A DNA stretch of 64,000 bases from Caulobacter sp. CCH9-E1 (GCF_001556515.1 NZ_LSJA01000073.1:21583-85582); one strand, 5' to 3'; shown: positions 43,269 to 52,586, counted from the first letter of the stretch. Program-made: numbers and translations. Notes: a model not told the origin generated them from the letters alone.

Positions 43269-43275
43269 GCACGCC

Positions 43276-43313
43276 AAAGCGCCGTCGCTCTCGGAGCGGC
43301 GGCGCTTTGTCTT
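43276..43313. terminator. terminator-like hairpin between pseudoazurin and regulator
   Basis: AAAGCGCCGTCGCTC and GAGCGGCGGCGCTTT form a 15-bp stem with one G-T pair and a TCG loop. The following T run is interrupted (GTCTTTG). It lies between convergent genes and could serve both, with AAAG/CTTT ends on each side. Confidence 0.7.
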
Positions 43314-43330
43314 TGCGTCGATTGAAAGGG

Positions 43331-44032
43331 TCAGCCCGCCTCGGCGAGGTTCGTCAGCATGTCCAGCCGGCGCACGATGATGCGGCGGCGCGCGCTGGCG
43401 GTGACGCCGCGCTCGTCCCAGGCCGCCAGCGTCCGGCTGACCGTGTGCAGGGTCGAGCCAGCCATCTCGGCCAGCTCCTGGCGAGTGATCGGGAAGTCGA
43501 TCTCGATCCCTCCGTCGGTCTTGCGGCCGGCCTGCTGCACCAGGCGCAACAGCGTGCGGGCGATGCGCTGCTCGACCTTCTCGCCAGCCATTTCGCCGAC
43601 CCGATCCTGCAGTTCGAACAGGCGATGCCCGGCCGAGGCGGCCGAGCCCATGGCGATCTCGGGATAGCGCGCCATCAGCTGACGCATGGCCGCGACGGTC
43701 CAGTAGATCTCGAGGCTATCGACCACCGCCACGGCGTCAGCCGGGAACGGCTTGCCCATCAGGGCCGCGACGGTGCCGTACATCTCGCCCGGCCCGATGA
43801 AGCGGATCACCGACTGGCTGCCCTCGGGACGCGCCTGGACGATCTTGATCCGGCCTTCCAGCAGCGTGTGGCAGGTCGAGCCGGGATCGCCCTGGCTGAA
43901 GACGACGCGCCCGGCGACCAGCGGCCGAACGGTTCCGGCCCCGAGAACGTCGGCGGCCGCGATCTCGTCCAGATGGCCGAACATGTCGGCGCCGCGAAGA
44001 CGAAGACTATAGGGAGGGATGGTGGCGACCAT
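43331..44032 (-). CDS. nnrR: Crp/Fnr regulator, NnrR/Dnr-like
   Basis: From the ATG at 44032 the protein has 233 residues; an in-frame GTG at 44068 is an alternative. The cyclic-nucleotide-binding fold includes GRVVFSQGDPGSTCHTLLEGRIKI and VIRFIGPGEMYGTVAALMGKPFPADAVAVVDS, the latter typical of the NnrR group. There is no FNR-style N-terminal cysteine cluster. The recognition helix is STLHTVSRTLAAW, with His where E. coli FNR has the Glu that reads TTGAT. That fits the TTGC-type boxes before norB and pseudoazurin. It is divergent from a second Crp/Fnr gene. It probably senses NO; this is inferred from family and context. Confidence 0.87.
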   Translation of the reverse strand: MVATIPPYSLRLRGADMFGHLDEIAAADVLGAGTVRPLVAGRVVFSQGDPGSTCHTLLEGRIKIVQARPEGSQSVIRFIGPGEMYGTVAALMGKPFPADAVAVVDSLEIYWTVAAMRQLMARYPEIAMGSAASAGHRLFELQDRVGEMAGEKVEQRIARTLLRLVQQAGRKTDGGIEIDFPITRQELAEMAGSTLHTVSRTLAAWDERGVTASARRRIIVRRLDMLTNLAEAG

Positions 44033-44148
44033 GAGAGACGTGTGGCTTGGGTGAAATGCTGACGTCACCCCTAAGCTCGGCCGGGCCCCAGCTTAATCCC
44101 GGAATTCTACCTAGGGCGATTTCCCGAATAACGGCGGGACCGGGCTGG

Positions 44149-44162
44149 TTGCTAAGGCTCAA
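44149..44162. promoter_or_regulatory. TTG-N8-CAA element between the two Crp/Fnr genes
   Basis: TTGCTAAGGCTCAA shares TTGCT with the norB and pseudoazurin palindromes, but its second half is imperfect. It is 31 bp before the FixK-like start, so it could be an autoregulatory (repressing) site for that gene or an activating site for the divergent regulator. Confidence 0.4.
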
Positions 44163-44193
44163 GGCGATACAAGCCTCAGCCGTCGGGCCGCCC

Positions 44194-44832
44194 ATGACCC
44201 TCGCCTTCGCCAAGTTCGATCCGCAGCCCGCCCAGACGCTGGTCCCCGCCGGGGTCAGCGTTCGCCGGGCGCCGGGCGAGGAGATCTTCGCCCAGGGCGA
44301 GACGGTCGACACCGTCTACCAGCTGCTGTCGGGCGCGGTGCGGACCTATCGCCTGCTGGGCGACGGCCGCCGTCACGTCTGCGACTTCCACGTTCCCGGC
44401 GACGTCCTGGGGCTGGAGGCGGGCGGCGAACATGCCTGCTCCGCCGAGGGCATGACCGACGTGATCCTGCTGGCCATTCCGGTCGCCACGCTGCGCCGCC
44501 TGTCGGCCCACGATCCCTTGCTGGGCCAGCGCCTGCTGTCGATCGCGTCTAGCGGACTGCAACGCAGCCAGAACCACGCAGCCATGCTGGCGCGGTTGGG
44601 CGCCGTCGAACGCGTCGCCGCCTTCCTGATCGACTTCGCCCAGCGCTTCGACGCGGACGACGAGTTCGATCTGCCGATGACCCGCCAGGACATCGCCGAC
44701 TATCTGGGCCTGACCATCCACACCGTCTCCCGCACGCTGTCGCAGCTTCAGGACCAGGGGCTGATCGATGCGCGCGCCTCGCGCCGCGTGCGTCTGCGTC
44801 GGCAGGACGAGCTTCTAGGACTATGCGCATGA
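44194..44832 (+). CDS. fixK: Crp/Fnr regulator, FixK-like
   Basis: This 212-residue regulator has the effector fold GEEIFAQGETVDTVYQLLSGAVRTYRLLGDGRRHVCDFHVPGDVLGLEAGGEHACSAEG, then the DNA-binding region LPMTRQDIADYLGLTIHTVSRTLSQLQDQG. The absence of an N-terminal iron-sulfur Cys cluster and the LTRQDIADYLGLT wording are those of FixK/AadR. It should be activated transcriptionally through FixL-FixJ (34977-37062). Its end overlaps the start of hemN by 10 bp, so hemN is translated from the same message. FixK-type proteins classically control hemN and anaerobic genes. Confidence 0.88.
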   Translation: MTLAFAKFDPQPAQTLVPAGVSVRRAPGEEIFAQGETVDTVYQLLSGAVRTYRLLGDGRRHVCDFHVPGDVLGLEAGGEHACSAEGMTDVILLAIPVATLRRLSAHDPLLGQRLLSIASSGLQRSQNHAAMLARLGAVERVAAFLIDFAQRFDADDEFDLPMTRQDIADYLGLTIHTVSRTLSQLQDQGLIDARASRRVRLRRQDELLGLCA

Positions 44833-46190
44833 CCCCTTCGGTCCTGACCCCGGCCCAGCGCCAGCACGCCGAACGGAACCTCCCCCGCTATACCAGCTAT
44901 CCGACCTCGCTGGCCTTTGACGCCGAGCAGGCGCTCCACGCCCAGGACTGGTTCGCCCGCACCCGCGCCGAGGACCGGCTGTCGGTCTATGTCCACGTGC
45001 CATTCTGTCGGCGCCTGTGCTGGTACTGCGGCTGCCATACCTCCATCGCTCACACCTACGAGCGCGTCGGAACCTTCTTCGAGACCTTGATGCGCGAGGT
45101 CGACCTGGTCGCCGCGCGCCTTGGCGAGCACGATGGTCTGGCGCACCTGCACTTCGGCGGCGGCAGCCCGAACGCGCTCAGCCCCGAGGACTTCGCCGCC
45201 CTGGTCACGCGGCTGAAGACCGTCTTCCGCCCGCGCCTGGGCGCCGAGATCGCCGCAGAGCTGGACCCGGGCATGCTGTCCGAGGCCTTTGTCGACGCGG
45301 CCGGCGCCGTGGGCGTCAATCGCGTCAGTCTAGGCGTCCAGACCTTCGATCCGACCGTGCAGGCTCTGGTCAATCGCATCCAGCCCTACGACCATGTCGC
45401 CCGTGCGACCGAGCGGCTGCGCGCCGTCGGCGTCAAAGGGCTGAACTTCGACCTGATGTACGGCCTGCCCGGCCAGACCCCGGCGAACGTCCATGAGTCG
45501 GCTCGCCTTGCGGTCCAGCTTCGGCCCGATCGGGTAGCCGTGTTCGGCTACGCCCACGTGCCGTGGATGAAGAAGCACCAGACCATGATCCGCGAGGCCG
45601 ATCTCGCCGACCTGGATGGTCGCTGGGCCCAGGCAGAGGCCGCGGACGCGGCGCTGACAGAGGCGGGCTATGTCCGCATCGGCCTCGACCACTACGCCTT
45701 GCCGGACGACACGCTGGCCCGCGCGGCGGCGGAAGGACGCCTCCGGCGGAATTTCCAGGGCTATACGGACGATCCCGCACCAGTGCTTATTCCGATTGGG
45801 CCGTCGTCGATCGGCCAGTTCCGAGAAGGATTCGTCGGCAACCACGTGCCGACCGACCAGTGGTCCGGCGCCATCGCGCGCGGCGAGCTGCCGCTGAACC
45901 GAGCCCTGGCCGTCGACGCCGAGGACCGCCTTCGGGCGGCGGTGATCGAGCGACTGATGTGCGACATGCGCGTGGATGTCGCCGCCATCTGTCGCGAGCA
46001 TGACGTGGCCGAGGATCATCTGGACGCCGAGTTGACCGAGACCGACGCCCTGCAACGGGCCGGCCTCTGCGTCCGCGACGGCGCGGTGATCTCGATCCCC
46101 GAGCCCGCCCGCCGCCTGATGCGTGTGGTCGCCGCCGCCTTCGACGCGCGGCTGCCGGCGGTCGCCACGCGCCACGCCAAGGCGGTCTGA
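44823..46190 (+). CDS. hemN: oxygen-independent coproporphyrinogen III oxidase HemN
   Basis: This 455-residue radical-SAM enzyme has the cluster motif CRRLCWYCGCHT (CxxxCxxC followed by Cys), preceded by LSVYVHVPFC. HFGGGSPNALSPED, GVNRVSLGVQTFDPTVQALVNRIQPYD and the HemN-domain wording GPSSIGQF follow, all typical of genuine HemN rather than HemW. The N-terminus NLPRYTSYPTSLAF is also specific to HemN. It converts coproporphyrinogen III to protoporphyrinogen IX without oxygen, supplying haem for NorB and other respiratory enzymes. It overlaps the FixK-like gene. Confidence 0.96.
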   Translation: MRMTPSVLTPAQRQHAERNLPRYTSYPTSLAFDAEQALHAQDWFARTRAEDRLSVYVHVPFCRRLCWYCGCHTSIAHTYERVGTFFETLMREVDLVAARLGEHDGLAHLHFGGGSPNALSPEDFAALVTRLKTVFRPRLGAEIAAELDPGMLSEAFVDAAGAVGVNRVSLGVQTFDPTVQALVNRIQPYDHVARATERLRAVGVKGLNFDLMYGLPGQTPANVHESARLAVQLRPDRVAVFGYAHVPWMKKHQTMIREADLADLDGRWAQAEAADAALTEAGYVRIGLDHYALPDDTLARAAAEGRLRRNFQGYTDDPAPVLIPIGPSSIGQFREGFVGNHVPTDQWSGAIARGELPLNRALAVDAEDRLRAAVIERLMCDMRVDVAAICREHDVAEDHLDAELTETDALQRAGLCVRDGAVISIPEPARRLMRVVAAAFDARLPAVATRHAKAV

Positions 46191-46200
46191 TCGGGCGAGG

Positions 46201-46214
46201 TTGCTCCCGAGCAA
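46201..46214. promoter_or_regulatory. NnrR/Dnr-type palindrome before norB
   Basis: TTGCTCCCGAGCAA has perfect 6-bp arms and lies 76 bp before the norB start, matching sequence and spacing of the element before pseudoazurin (42732-42745). Confidence 0.78.
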
Positions 46215-46290
46215 CGTCCGCGGACCTTCCGGTCGTCATCGTGATCCCAAACGCCGAATGGGACGGTCCCGACCGGCGAGGGGAAGCGAG

Positions 46291-48561
46291 ATGACCACCC
46301 GAAGACTATGGTTCGTCCTCGCCCTGGTGATGGCGGTGTCCTTCACCGTCTTGGGGCTGATGGGACGCGAAATCCACCGACAGGCGCCGCCGATACCGAC
46401 CCGCGTGATCGATGCGTCGGGGCAGGTTCTGCTCACCAAGGCCGACATCGAGACGGGTCAGTTGGCCTGGCAGTCGATGGGCGGCCAGCAGGTCGGCTCC
46501 ATCTGGGGGCACGGCGGCTATGTCGCGCCGGACTGGTCGGCCGACCAGGTCCACCGCGAGGCCACGGCCCTGCTCGACATCTGGGCCCAGCGCGACTTCA
46601 AGGCGCCCTACGACGCCGTGTCGCCCGAGCGCCAAGCGGCCCTGCGCGAGCGCCTGAAGCGCGAGATGCGGACCAATAGCTATGACGCCAAGACCGGCGT
46701 CATCACGGTCAGCGCCGATCGCGCCCAGGCCATGCGCCAGGTGCGCAGCCACTACGAGACGCTGCTGGGATCGGATCCGGCTCTGGAAAAGCTGCGCGAG
46801 CAGTACGCCATCGCCAATGGCGCGGTGAAGGATCCGGCCCGCCGGACCGCCATCGCCGCCTTCTATTGGTGGACCGGTTGGGCGGCCAGCACGAACCGCC
46901 CCGGCGACGTGATCACCTACACCGCCAACTGGCCGCATGAGGCCCTGATCGGCAACACGCCGACCGCCCCGACCATCGTCTGGTCGGTGGCCAGCGTCAT
47001 CCTGCTGATCTTCGCCGTCGGCGCCTTGGCCTTCTGGCACGCCCGCACCAAGACCGAGGACCATCTGGTCGCGCCGGACAAGGACCCGCTGGCCGCGATG
47101 AAGCCGACACCCTCGATGAAGGCGACCGGCAAGTACTTCCTGACCGTGATCGGCCTCTTCCTGCTGCAGGTGGGCCTGGGCGCGGTCACCGCCCACTATT
47201 CGGTGGAGGGCCACGCCTTCTTCGGCGTGCCGATCTCCGACGTCATTCCCTATGCGGTCACCCGCACCTGGCACACCCAGCTGGCCGTGTTCTGGATCGC
47301 CACCGCCTGGCTGGCCACCGGCCTCTACGTCGCGCCGATGATCTCGGGCCACGAGCCCAAGGGCCAGAAGCTGGGCGTCGACCTGCTGTGGGTCGCCCTG
47401 GTCGTCGTCGTGCTGGGTTCGATGGCCGGCGAGTGGCTGGGCGTGCAGCAGGTCTTCGACCTGAACGCCAACTGGTGGTTCGGCCACCAGGGCTGGGAGT
47501 ATGTCGACCTGGGCCGCTTCTGGCAGATCCTGCTGTTCGTGGGCCTGATGAAGTGGCTGGTCCTGGTCGGCCGCGCCCTCTGGCCCGCCCTGAAGGCGCC
47601 GTCGGAAAGCAAGCCCGTCCTCTGGATCCTGTTCCTGTCGACCGTCGCCATCGGCCTGTTCTACGGCGCGGGCTTCATGTGGGGTAAGCACAGCCACATC
47701 AGCATGGTCGAGTACTGGCGCTGGTGGGTGGTCCACCTGTGGGTCGAGGGCTTCTTCGAGGTGTTCGCCACGGCGGTCATCAGCCTGCTGATGGTCAAGC
47801 TGGGCCTGGTGCGCGCCAAGTCGGCCAACGGCGCGGTGCTGTTCGGAACCATCGTGTTCCTGTTCGGCGGCGTGCTGGGCACGGCCCATCACTGGTACTT
47901 CGCCGGCACGCCCGTCTCGGTGATCGCCATCGGCTCGGTGTTCTCGGCCCTCGAGGTCGTTCCGCTGGCCCTGATCGGCGCCGAGGCCTTCGAGACCTTC
48001 AGCCACACCAAGGCCGCGCCCTGGGTCGCGACCTATCGCTGGCCGATCTTCTTCTTCGTCGCGGTTTCCTTCTGGAACCTGCTGGGCGCGGGGGTCTTCG
48101 GCTTCATGATCAACCCGCCGATCAGCCTCTATTTCATCCAGGGCCTGAACACGACGGCCACCCACGGCCACGCCGCCCTGTTCGGAGTGTACGGCATGCT
48201 CGGCATCGGCCTGCTGCTGTTCTGCTTCCGCGGCCTGGCGCGACGTGAAGCCTGGGACGATCGGCTGCTGGCCGCGACCTTCTGGATGCTGAACGGAGGC
48301 CTGGCGATGATGCTGTTCCTGTCGCTGCTGCCGGTGGGCGTGATCCAGGCGATCGCCAGCATCGAGCACGGCCTGTGGTTCGCCCGCTCTCCGGCGGTGA
48401 TCCATTCGCCTCTGGTCCAGACCCTGGTCTGGATGCGGGTGCCGGGCGACATCGTCTTCGCCGGCGGCGCCTTCACCCTGGCGTTCTTCGCCGCCAAGCT
48501 GCTGCTGGGCGCCCGCCGCCCCGCCATCGGCAAGGCCGCGAGCCCGGTCGCCGCGGAGTAG
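46291..48561 (+). CDS. norB: quinol-dependent nitric oxide reductase (qNor, NorB/NorZ)
   Basis: The start at 46291 follows GAGGGGAAG and gives 756 residues. The long N-terminal extension (LLTKADIETGQLAWQSMGGQQVGSIWGHGGYVAPDWSADQVHREA) is found in single-subunit quinol NO reductases and replaces the cytochrome subunit NorC. The catalytic core has about 13-14 helices. The haem/FeB histidines lie in TRTWHTQLAVFWIATAWLATGLYVAP, EYWRWWVVHLWVEGFFEVF, GTAHHWYFAG and NTTATHGHAALFGVYGM, with membrane Glu residues nearby. It reduces two NO to N2O. No norC, norQ or norD follows, consistent with the quinol type. Confidence 0.96.
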   Translation: MTTRRLWFVLALVMAVSFTVLGLMGREIHRQAPPIPTRVIDASGQVLLTKADIETGQLAWQSMGGQQVGSIWGHGGYVAPDWSADQVHREATALLDIWAQRDFKAPYDAVSPERQAALRERLKREMRTNSYDAKTGVITVSADRAQAMRQVRSHYETLLGSDPALEKLREQYAIANGAVKDPARRTAIAAFYWWTGWAASTNRPGDVITYTANWPHEALIGNTPTAPTIVWSVASVILLIFAVGALAFWHARTKTEDHLVAPDKDPLAAMKPTPSMKATGKYFLTVIGLFLLQVGLGAVTAHYSVEGHAFFGVPISDVIPYAVTRTWHTQLAVFWIATAWLATGLYVAPMISGHEPKGQKLGVDLLWVALVVVVLGSMAGEWLGVQQVFDLNANWWFGHQGWEYVDLGRFWQILLFVGLMKWLVLVGRALWPALKAPSESKPVLWILFLSTVAIGLFYGAGFMWGKHSHISMVEYWRWWVVHLWVEGFFEVFATAVISLLMVKLGLVRAKSANGAVLFGTIVFLFGGVLGTAHHWYFAGTPVSVIAIGSVFSALEVVPLALIGAEAFETFSHTKAAPWVATYRWPIFFFVAVSFWNLLGAGVFGFMINPPISLYFIQGLNTTATHGHAALFGVYGMLGIGLLLFCFRGLARREAWDDRLLAATFWMLNGGLAMMLFLSLLPVGVIQAIASIEHGLWFARSPAVIHSPLVQTLVWMRVPGDIVFAGGAFTLAFFAAKLLLGARRPAIGKAASPVAAE

Positions 48562-48576
48562 TCCGCCAGACCCGGA

Positions 48577-48611
48577 GCCGGCGCGTGGCGACACGCGCCG
48601 GCTTTCCTTTC
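48577..48611 (+). terminator. intrinsic terminator after norB
   Basis: GCCGGCGCGTG-GCGA-CACGCGCCGGC is a perfect 11-bp stem followed by TTTCCTTTC, 15 bp after the norB stop. Confidence 0.88.
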
Positions 48612-48670
48612 AAGATCCCCCTTCGACACGGCGGCGGCTTGCGTCGGGTGTTCAAAGCACCCGGCTTGGA

Positions 48671-49315
48671 CTAGCCCGTACGCGCCTTCACGGCCTTAGC
48701 GACCACCGGCGCGAGGGCTTCGGCGATGCGCTTGGCGCCGCCCGCGTTGGGATGGACGCCGTCCCTCTGCAGGAGAGAGGCGTCGCCGCTGACGCCCGCC
48801 AGGATGTTGGCGTAGAGCGGCACGCTGAATTCACGCGCCAGGTTCGGATAGATGGCGTTGAACTCGCGAGCATAGGCCGCGCCGATCGCGGGGGGCGCGG
48901 CGACGCCCACCAGCACCACGCCGACGCCCCGCGCCTTCAGCTTCTGCAGGATGCCGCGCAGATTGGCCTTGGTCTGAGCGGGATCGACCCCTTGCAGCAG
49001 ATCATTGCCGCCGAGCGCCACCACGCAGACCTGGGTGTCGCCCGCGACGCTGAAGCCCACGCGCGCCAGACCGCCGCCGCTGGTGTCGCCGGAGACGCCG
49101 GCCGCTCGGACGACGACCGACACGCCCCGTTTCGCCAGCGCCGCCTGGAGCTGCGCCGGCAAGGCGTCCTTCGCTGCAAGGCCAAGACCCGCCGTGATGG
49201 AGTCGCCCAGGACAGTGACGATCGGCGCCTTGGGCGCCGCGGCGACCTGGGTCAGGACGCCAAGGCCCAGCAAAAACCGGCGACGATTGGAAAAACGCTG
49301 TGCGATCGGGCTCAT
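48671..49315 (-). CDS. tesA: TesA-like arylesterase/lysophospholipase (SGNH hydrolase)
   Basis: This 214-residue exported SGNH/GDSL hydrolase has an N-terminal signal (RRRFLLGLGVLTQVAAA). The four SGNH blocks are visible: GDSITAGLG with the nucleophile Ser, AGVSGDTSGGGL with Gly, VALGGNDLLQG with Asn, and DGVHPNAGG with Asp and His. The length matches TesA (thioesterase I/lysophospholipase L1). It is divergent from the YbbA/YbbP ABC genes, the same neighbourhood as tesA-ybbA-ybbP in E. coli, which supports the assignment. Confidence 0.93.
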   Translation of the reverse strand: MSPIAQRFSNRRRFLLGLGVLTQVAAAPKAPIVTVLGDSITAGLGLAAKDALPAQLQAALAKRGVSVVVRAAGVSGDTSGGGLARVGFSVAGDTQVCVVALGGNDLLQGVDPAQTKANLRGILQKLKARGVGVVLVGVAAPPAIGAAYAREFNAIYPNLAREFSVPLYANILAGVSGDASLLQRDGVHPNAGGAKRIAEALAPVVAKAVKARTG

Positions 49316-49371
49316 GCCTTCCTATGTAGTTCGCTTGCCGGCCGCACAAGGACCGGCCTCGCAGGAAACCC

Positions 49372-50055
49372 ATGACCGACGCCACGCCCGCCGCGCCCCT
49401 GGTCCTCGACGCCGTCGCCCTGACCCTTCCCTCCACCGCCGGACCGGTCGATATCCTTCGCGGCGTGAGCCTGACCGTCGGTCTCGGCGAGCGCGTGGCG
49501 ATCGTGGGTCCGTCCGGCTCGGGAAAGTCGTCGTTGATCGCGGTCGGCGCCGGCCTCGAAGAGCCCACCGGAGGAGCCGTGCGCCTGTTCGGCGAGGACC
49601 TGGCCAGGCTGGACGAGGATGGTCGCGCCCGCCTGAGGCGCGGACGGGCGGCGCTGGTGTTCCAGGCCTTCCACCTCCTGCCCAACATGACCGCGGAGGA
49701 AAATGTCGCCACGCCGTTGGAGATCGCCGGGGCGCGCGACGCCATCGCGACCGCGCGGGACTGGCTGGGCCGCGTGGGCCTGACCGGGCGCCTCACCCAC
49801 TATCCGCACCAGCTGTCCGGGGGTGAGCAGCAGCGCGTCGCCCTGGCGCGCGCCTTGGCGGCGCGTCCGGCCCTGCTGTTCGCGGACGAGCCGACCGGCA
49901 ACCTCGACGGCGCCACCGCCGCCTCGGTGGCCGACCTGATGTTCAACCTCGTCGCCGAGGTCGGCGCTGCGCTGGTGATGGTGACCCATGACCCGGGCCT
50001 CGCCACCCGCGCCGACCGGATCGTGCGCATGGCCGACGGCAAGATCCAGGCCTGA
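49372..50055 (+). CDS. ybbA: ABC transporter ATP-binding protein, YbbA/LolD type
   Basis: This 227-residue ATPase has Walker A GPSGSGKSSLIAVGAG, the Q-loop region LVFQAFHLLPNMTAEENV, signature LSGGEQQRVALARALA, Walker B ALLFADEPTGNLDG and H-loop MVTHD. It belongs to the MacB/LolD/YbbA class that works with FtsX-like permeases. The permease gene begins 2 bp after its stop. The substrate is unknown; the tesA neighbour hints at lipids or envelope. Confidence 0.94.
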   Translation: MTDATPAAPLVLDAVALTLPSTAGPVDILRGVSLTVGLGERVAIVGPSGSGKSSLIAVGAGLEEPTGGAVRLFGEDLARLDEDGRARLRRGRAALVFQAFHLLPNMTAEENVATPLEIAGARDAIATARDWLGRVGLTGRLTHYPHQLSGGEQQRVALARALAARPALLFADEPTGNLDGATAASVADLMFNLVAEVGAALVMVTHDPGLATRADRIVRMADGKIQA

Positions 50056-50057
50056 TC

Positions 50058-52586
50058 GTGCCGCGCTTTCCTCTCCCGCTCGCCATCCGTCTGGCCGCTC
50101 GCGAACTGCGCTCGGGCGTGCGCGGCTTTCGCATCTTCCTCGCCTGCCTGGCGCTGGGCGTCGCCGCGATCGCCGCCGCCGGCTCCACCGCCGAGGCCTT
50201 CCGGCAGGGACTGGCCAGCCAGGCCCGCGAGATCCTGGGCGGCGACCTCTCCTTCTCGATCGAGAACCGCGACTTCACGCGCGACGAGCGGGCCGCGATC
50301 GACCGCCTAGGCCGAACCACCTATTCGGCAGGCGCACGCGCCATGGCGCAGGCGTCCAACGGCGAGCGGCGCCTCGTCAGCCTGCGTGGCGTGGACGAAC
50401 GCTTTCCCCTCGCCGGCGCGGTGAAGCTCGAAGGCGCGCCCAGCCTCGCCGCGGCCCTCGCCGACCGGGATGGCCTGCCCGGCGCGGCGGTAGAGCCGGC
50501 GCTCATGGACCGCCTGAACCTGAAGATCGGCGACCGGTTCGAGGCCGGGACCCTGACCCTGGTCGTGCGCGCCCGCCTGCTCAGCGAGCCGGATGGCCTC
50601 TCGCGCGGCTTCGCCCTGGCGCCGCGCGTGCTGATCCGGTCCAATGTGCTGGACCGCTCGGGGCTGCTGGCGCCCGGCGGGCTTTCCAGCCGCACCGTGC
50701 GGATCGCCCTGCCGCCCGGCCAGGACCCCCGCGCGGCCGGACAGGCGATCCAGAAGGCGTTCCCGGACGCGCATTTCAGGGTTCGCGACCGGCTCGACGC
50801 GGCACCCGGCGCGCGCCGCCTGATCGACCAGTTGGAGTACTTCCTCGGCTTCATCGGCCTGGCCTCGCTGGTCGCCGGAGGGCTCGGCGTCGCCGGCGCG
50901 GTGTCGGCCTATCTGTCGACGCGCGAGCCGGCGATCGCCGTCCTCAAGGCGCTGGGCGCGCGAAGCAGCCTGATCCGCGACCTCCACCTGATCCAGATCG
51001 GCGTCCTCGCGCTGCTGGGCGTGACGATCGGCCTGGCGGTTGGCGCCGCCGCGCCCCTGCTCCTGGGTCAGATGGCCGGCTCCAACCTGCCCATTCCAGC
51101 GCTGTTCAAGGTCTATCCCTGGCCGCTGGCCAAGGCCGGACTATTCGGACTCCTGGCCGCGGCGGCCTTCTCCCTGGTTCCGCTGGCGAGAGCGCGGGCG
51201 ACGCCGCCCTCGGCCCTGTTCCGCCGCGCGCCCAAGGCCCGGTTGCCGTTGGGCCTGGAGACGGCCGGCGCGGTCGGCGCGGGCCTAGGCCTCGCCGCGC
51301 TAGCCGTCGCCACCGCCCCTACCCCGATGGCCGCGGCGATCATGATCGCGGGGGTGGCCGCGGCCTTTGGCCTCCTCGCAGCGCTGGGCCGCGGCGCCGC
51401 GTTTCTGGCGGGGCGGGTTCGCGGCGTCGCGCGCGGCCCTATCAAGCTGGGGCTCGCCAATCTGGCCGGTCCACGCTCAGCCGCGCATACCGCGAGCCCG
51501 GCCATCGGCCTTGGCGTGGCTCTGCTCGCCTGCGTCGTGCTGATCCAGTCGGCGCTGCTGGCCCAGGTCAGCGATGTCGCCCCGCGCACCGCCCCGGCCA
51601 TGGTGTTCACCGAGATTCCCGCTGACGGCGCCGAAGCGTTCGACGCCGTCGTCGCCGGCGTCCTGGGATCGCCGAGCGCCGAGACCTATCTGCGCATGCC
51701 GTTCGCCACGGGGCGCATCGTCGCCGTGAAGGGCGAGCCGGTCGACCCGCAGGCCGTAAAGCCCTCCCAGCGCTGGGCCTTCGACAACGACATCACCCTC
51801 TCGCTGCTCGCCCAGGAGCCGAAGAACGCCGGCGTGGTCGCCGGTCAGTGGTGGCGCGCCGACTATGCCGGCCCGCCCCAGGTCGCGATGAATGTCGAGG
51901 TGGCGCAAGCCGCCGGCCTGAAGGTCGGCGACGCGATCACGGTCCTGATCCTGGGCCGCGAGATCGAGGCGCGCATCGCCGTGCTGCGCAAGGTCGATTT
52001 CGGCGGCTTTGGGCCGAACTTCTCGCTGATCTTCGATCCCGCGACGCTGGAAGGCGCGGACCTGCGCAGCGTCGCGATCGCGCGCCTCGACCGAGAGCAG
52101 GAGGCCGTCCTGACCCGCCGCCTGGGCGAGCAGTTTCCGGGCGTCAATGTGATCAGCGTCCGCGAGCAGCTCGAGGCCGCCGCCTCCCTGTTCGACCGGC
52201 TGGCGCTCGCGGTGCGCGGCGCGGCGGCGGTCGCCGGCCTGGCGGGCCTGCTGGTCCTGGCGGGAGCGATCGCCGCCGGGGCGCGTGCGCGGGCGCGCGA
52301 AGCCGCCACGCTGAAGGTCCTGGGCGCGACGCGGTCGCAGATCCTGATCGCCTATGTCGTCGAATACGGCGCGGTCGGCCTGATCGCCGGATCGGCCGGC
52401 GTCCTGCTCGGCTTCGCCGCCGCCTGGCCGGTCGTGGTCAAGGTGTTCGAGGCCCGTTGGAGCGTGGACTGGAGCGGCGTCCTGCTGCTGCTCGCCGGAG
52501 CCACCTCGCTGACCACGCTCGGCGGGCTGATCGCCGCAAGCCTGGCGCTGTCGCAGCGGCCCGCGCCCGTCCTGCGGGGCGACTAG
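50058..52586 (+). CDS. ybbP: FtsX-like ABC permease, YbbP type
   Basis: This 842-residue permease starts at a GTG 2 bp after ybbA. An N-terminal helix (FRIFLACLALGVAAIAAAGST) leads into a large periplasmic domain. FtsX-like helix groups lie near residues 265-380 (FLGFIGLASLVAGGLGVAGAVSAYLSTREPAIAVLKALGA), with a second set of central helices and a C-terminal group (GAAAVAGLAGLLVLAGAIAAGARARAREAATLKVLGATRSQILIAYVVEYG). The double-FtsX architecture matches YbbP. It is the membrane partner of YbbA. Confidence 0.93.
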   Translation: MPRFPLPLAIRLAARELRSGVRGFRIFLACLALGVAAIAAAGSTAEAFRQGLASQAREILGGDLSFSIENRDFTRDERAAIDRLGRTTYSAGARAMAQASNGERRLVSLRGVDERFPLAGAVKLEGAPSLAAALADRDGLPGAAVEPALMDRLNLKIGDRFEAGTLTLVVRARLLSEPDGLSRGFALAPRVLIRSNVLDRSGLLAPGGLSSRTVRIALPPGQDPRAAGQAIQKAFPDAHFRVRDRLDAAPGARRLIDQLEYFLGFIGLASLVAGGLGVAGAVSAYLSTREPAIAVLKALGARSSLIRDLHLIQIGVLALLGVTIGLAVGAAAPLLLGQMAGSNLPIPALFKVYPWPLAKAGLFGLLAAAAFSLVPLARARATPPSALFRRAPKARLPLGLETAGAVGAGLGLAALAVATAPTPMAAAIMIAGVAAAFGLLAALGRGAAFLAGRVRGVARGPIKLGLANLAGPRSAAHTASPAIGLGVALLACVVLIQSALLAQVSDVAPRTAPAMVFTEIPADGAEAFDAVVAGVLGSPSAETYLRMPFATGRIVAVKGEPVDPQAVKPSQRWAFDNDITLSLLAQEPKNAGVVAGQWWRADYAGPPQVAMNVEVAQAAGLKVGDAITVLILGREIEARIAVLRKVDFGGFGPNFSLIFDPATLEGADLRSVAIARLDREQEAVLTRRLGEQFPGVNVISVREQLEAAASLFDRLALAVRGAAAVAGLAGLLVLAGAIAAGARARAREAATLKVLGATRSQILIAYVVEYGAVGLIAGSAGVLLGFAAAWPVVVKVFEARWSVDWSGVLLLLAGATSLTTLGGLIAASLALSQRPAPVLRGD

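Noticed and set aside
46306-48594. 762-codon minus-strand frame opposite norB
   Set aside because: Gln/Asp/His-rich shadow translation without domains; norB is unambiguous.
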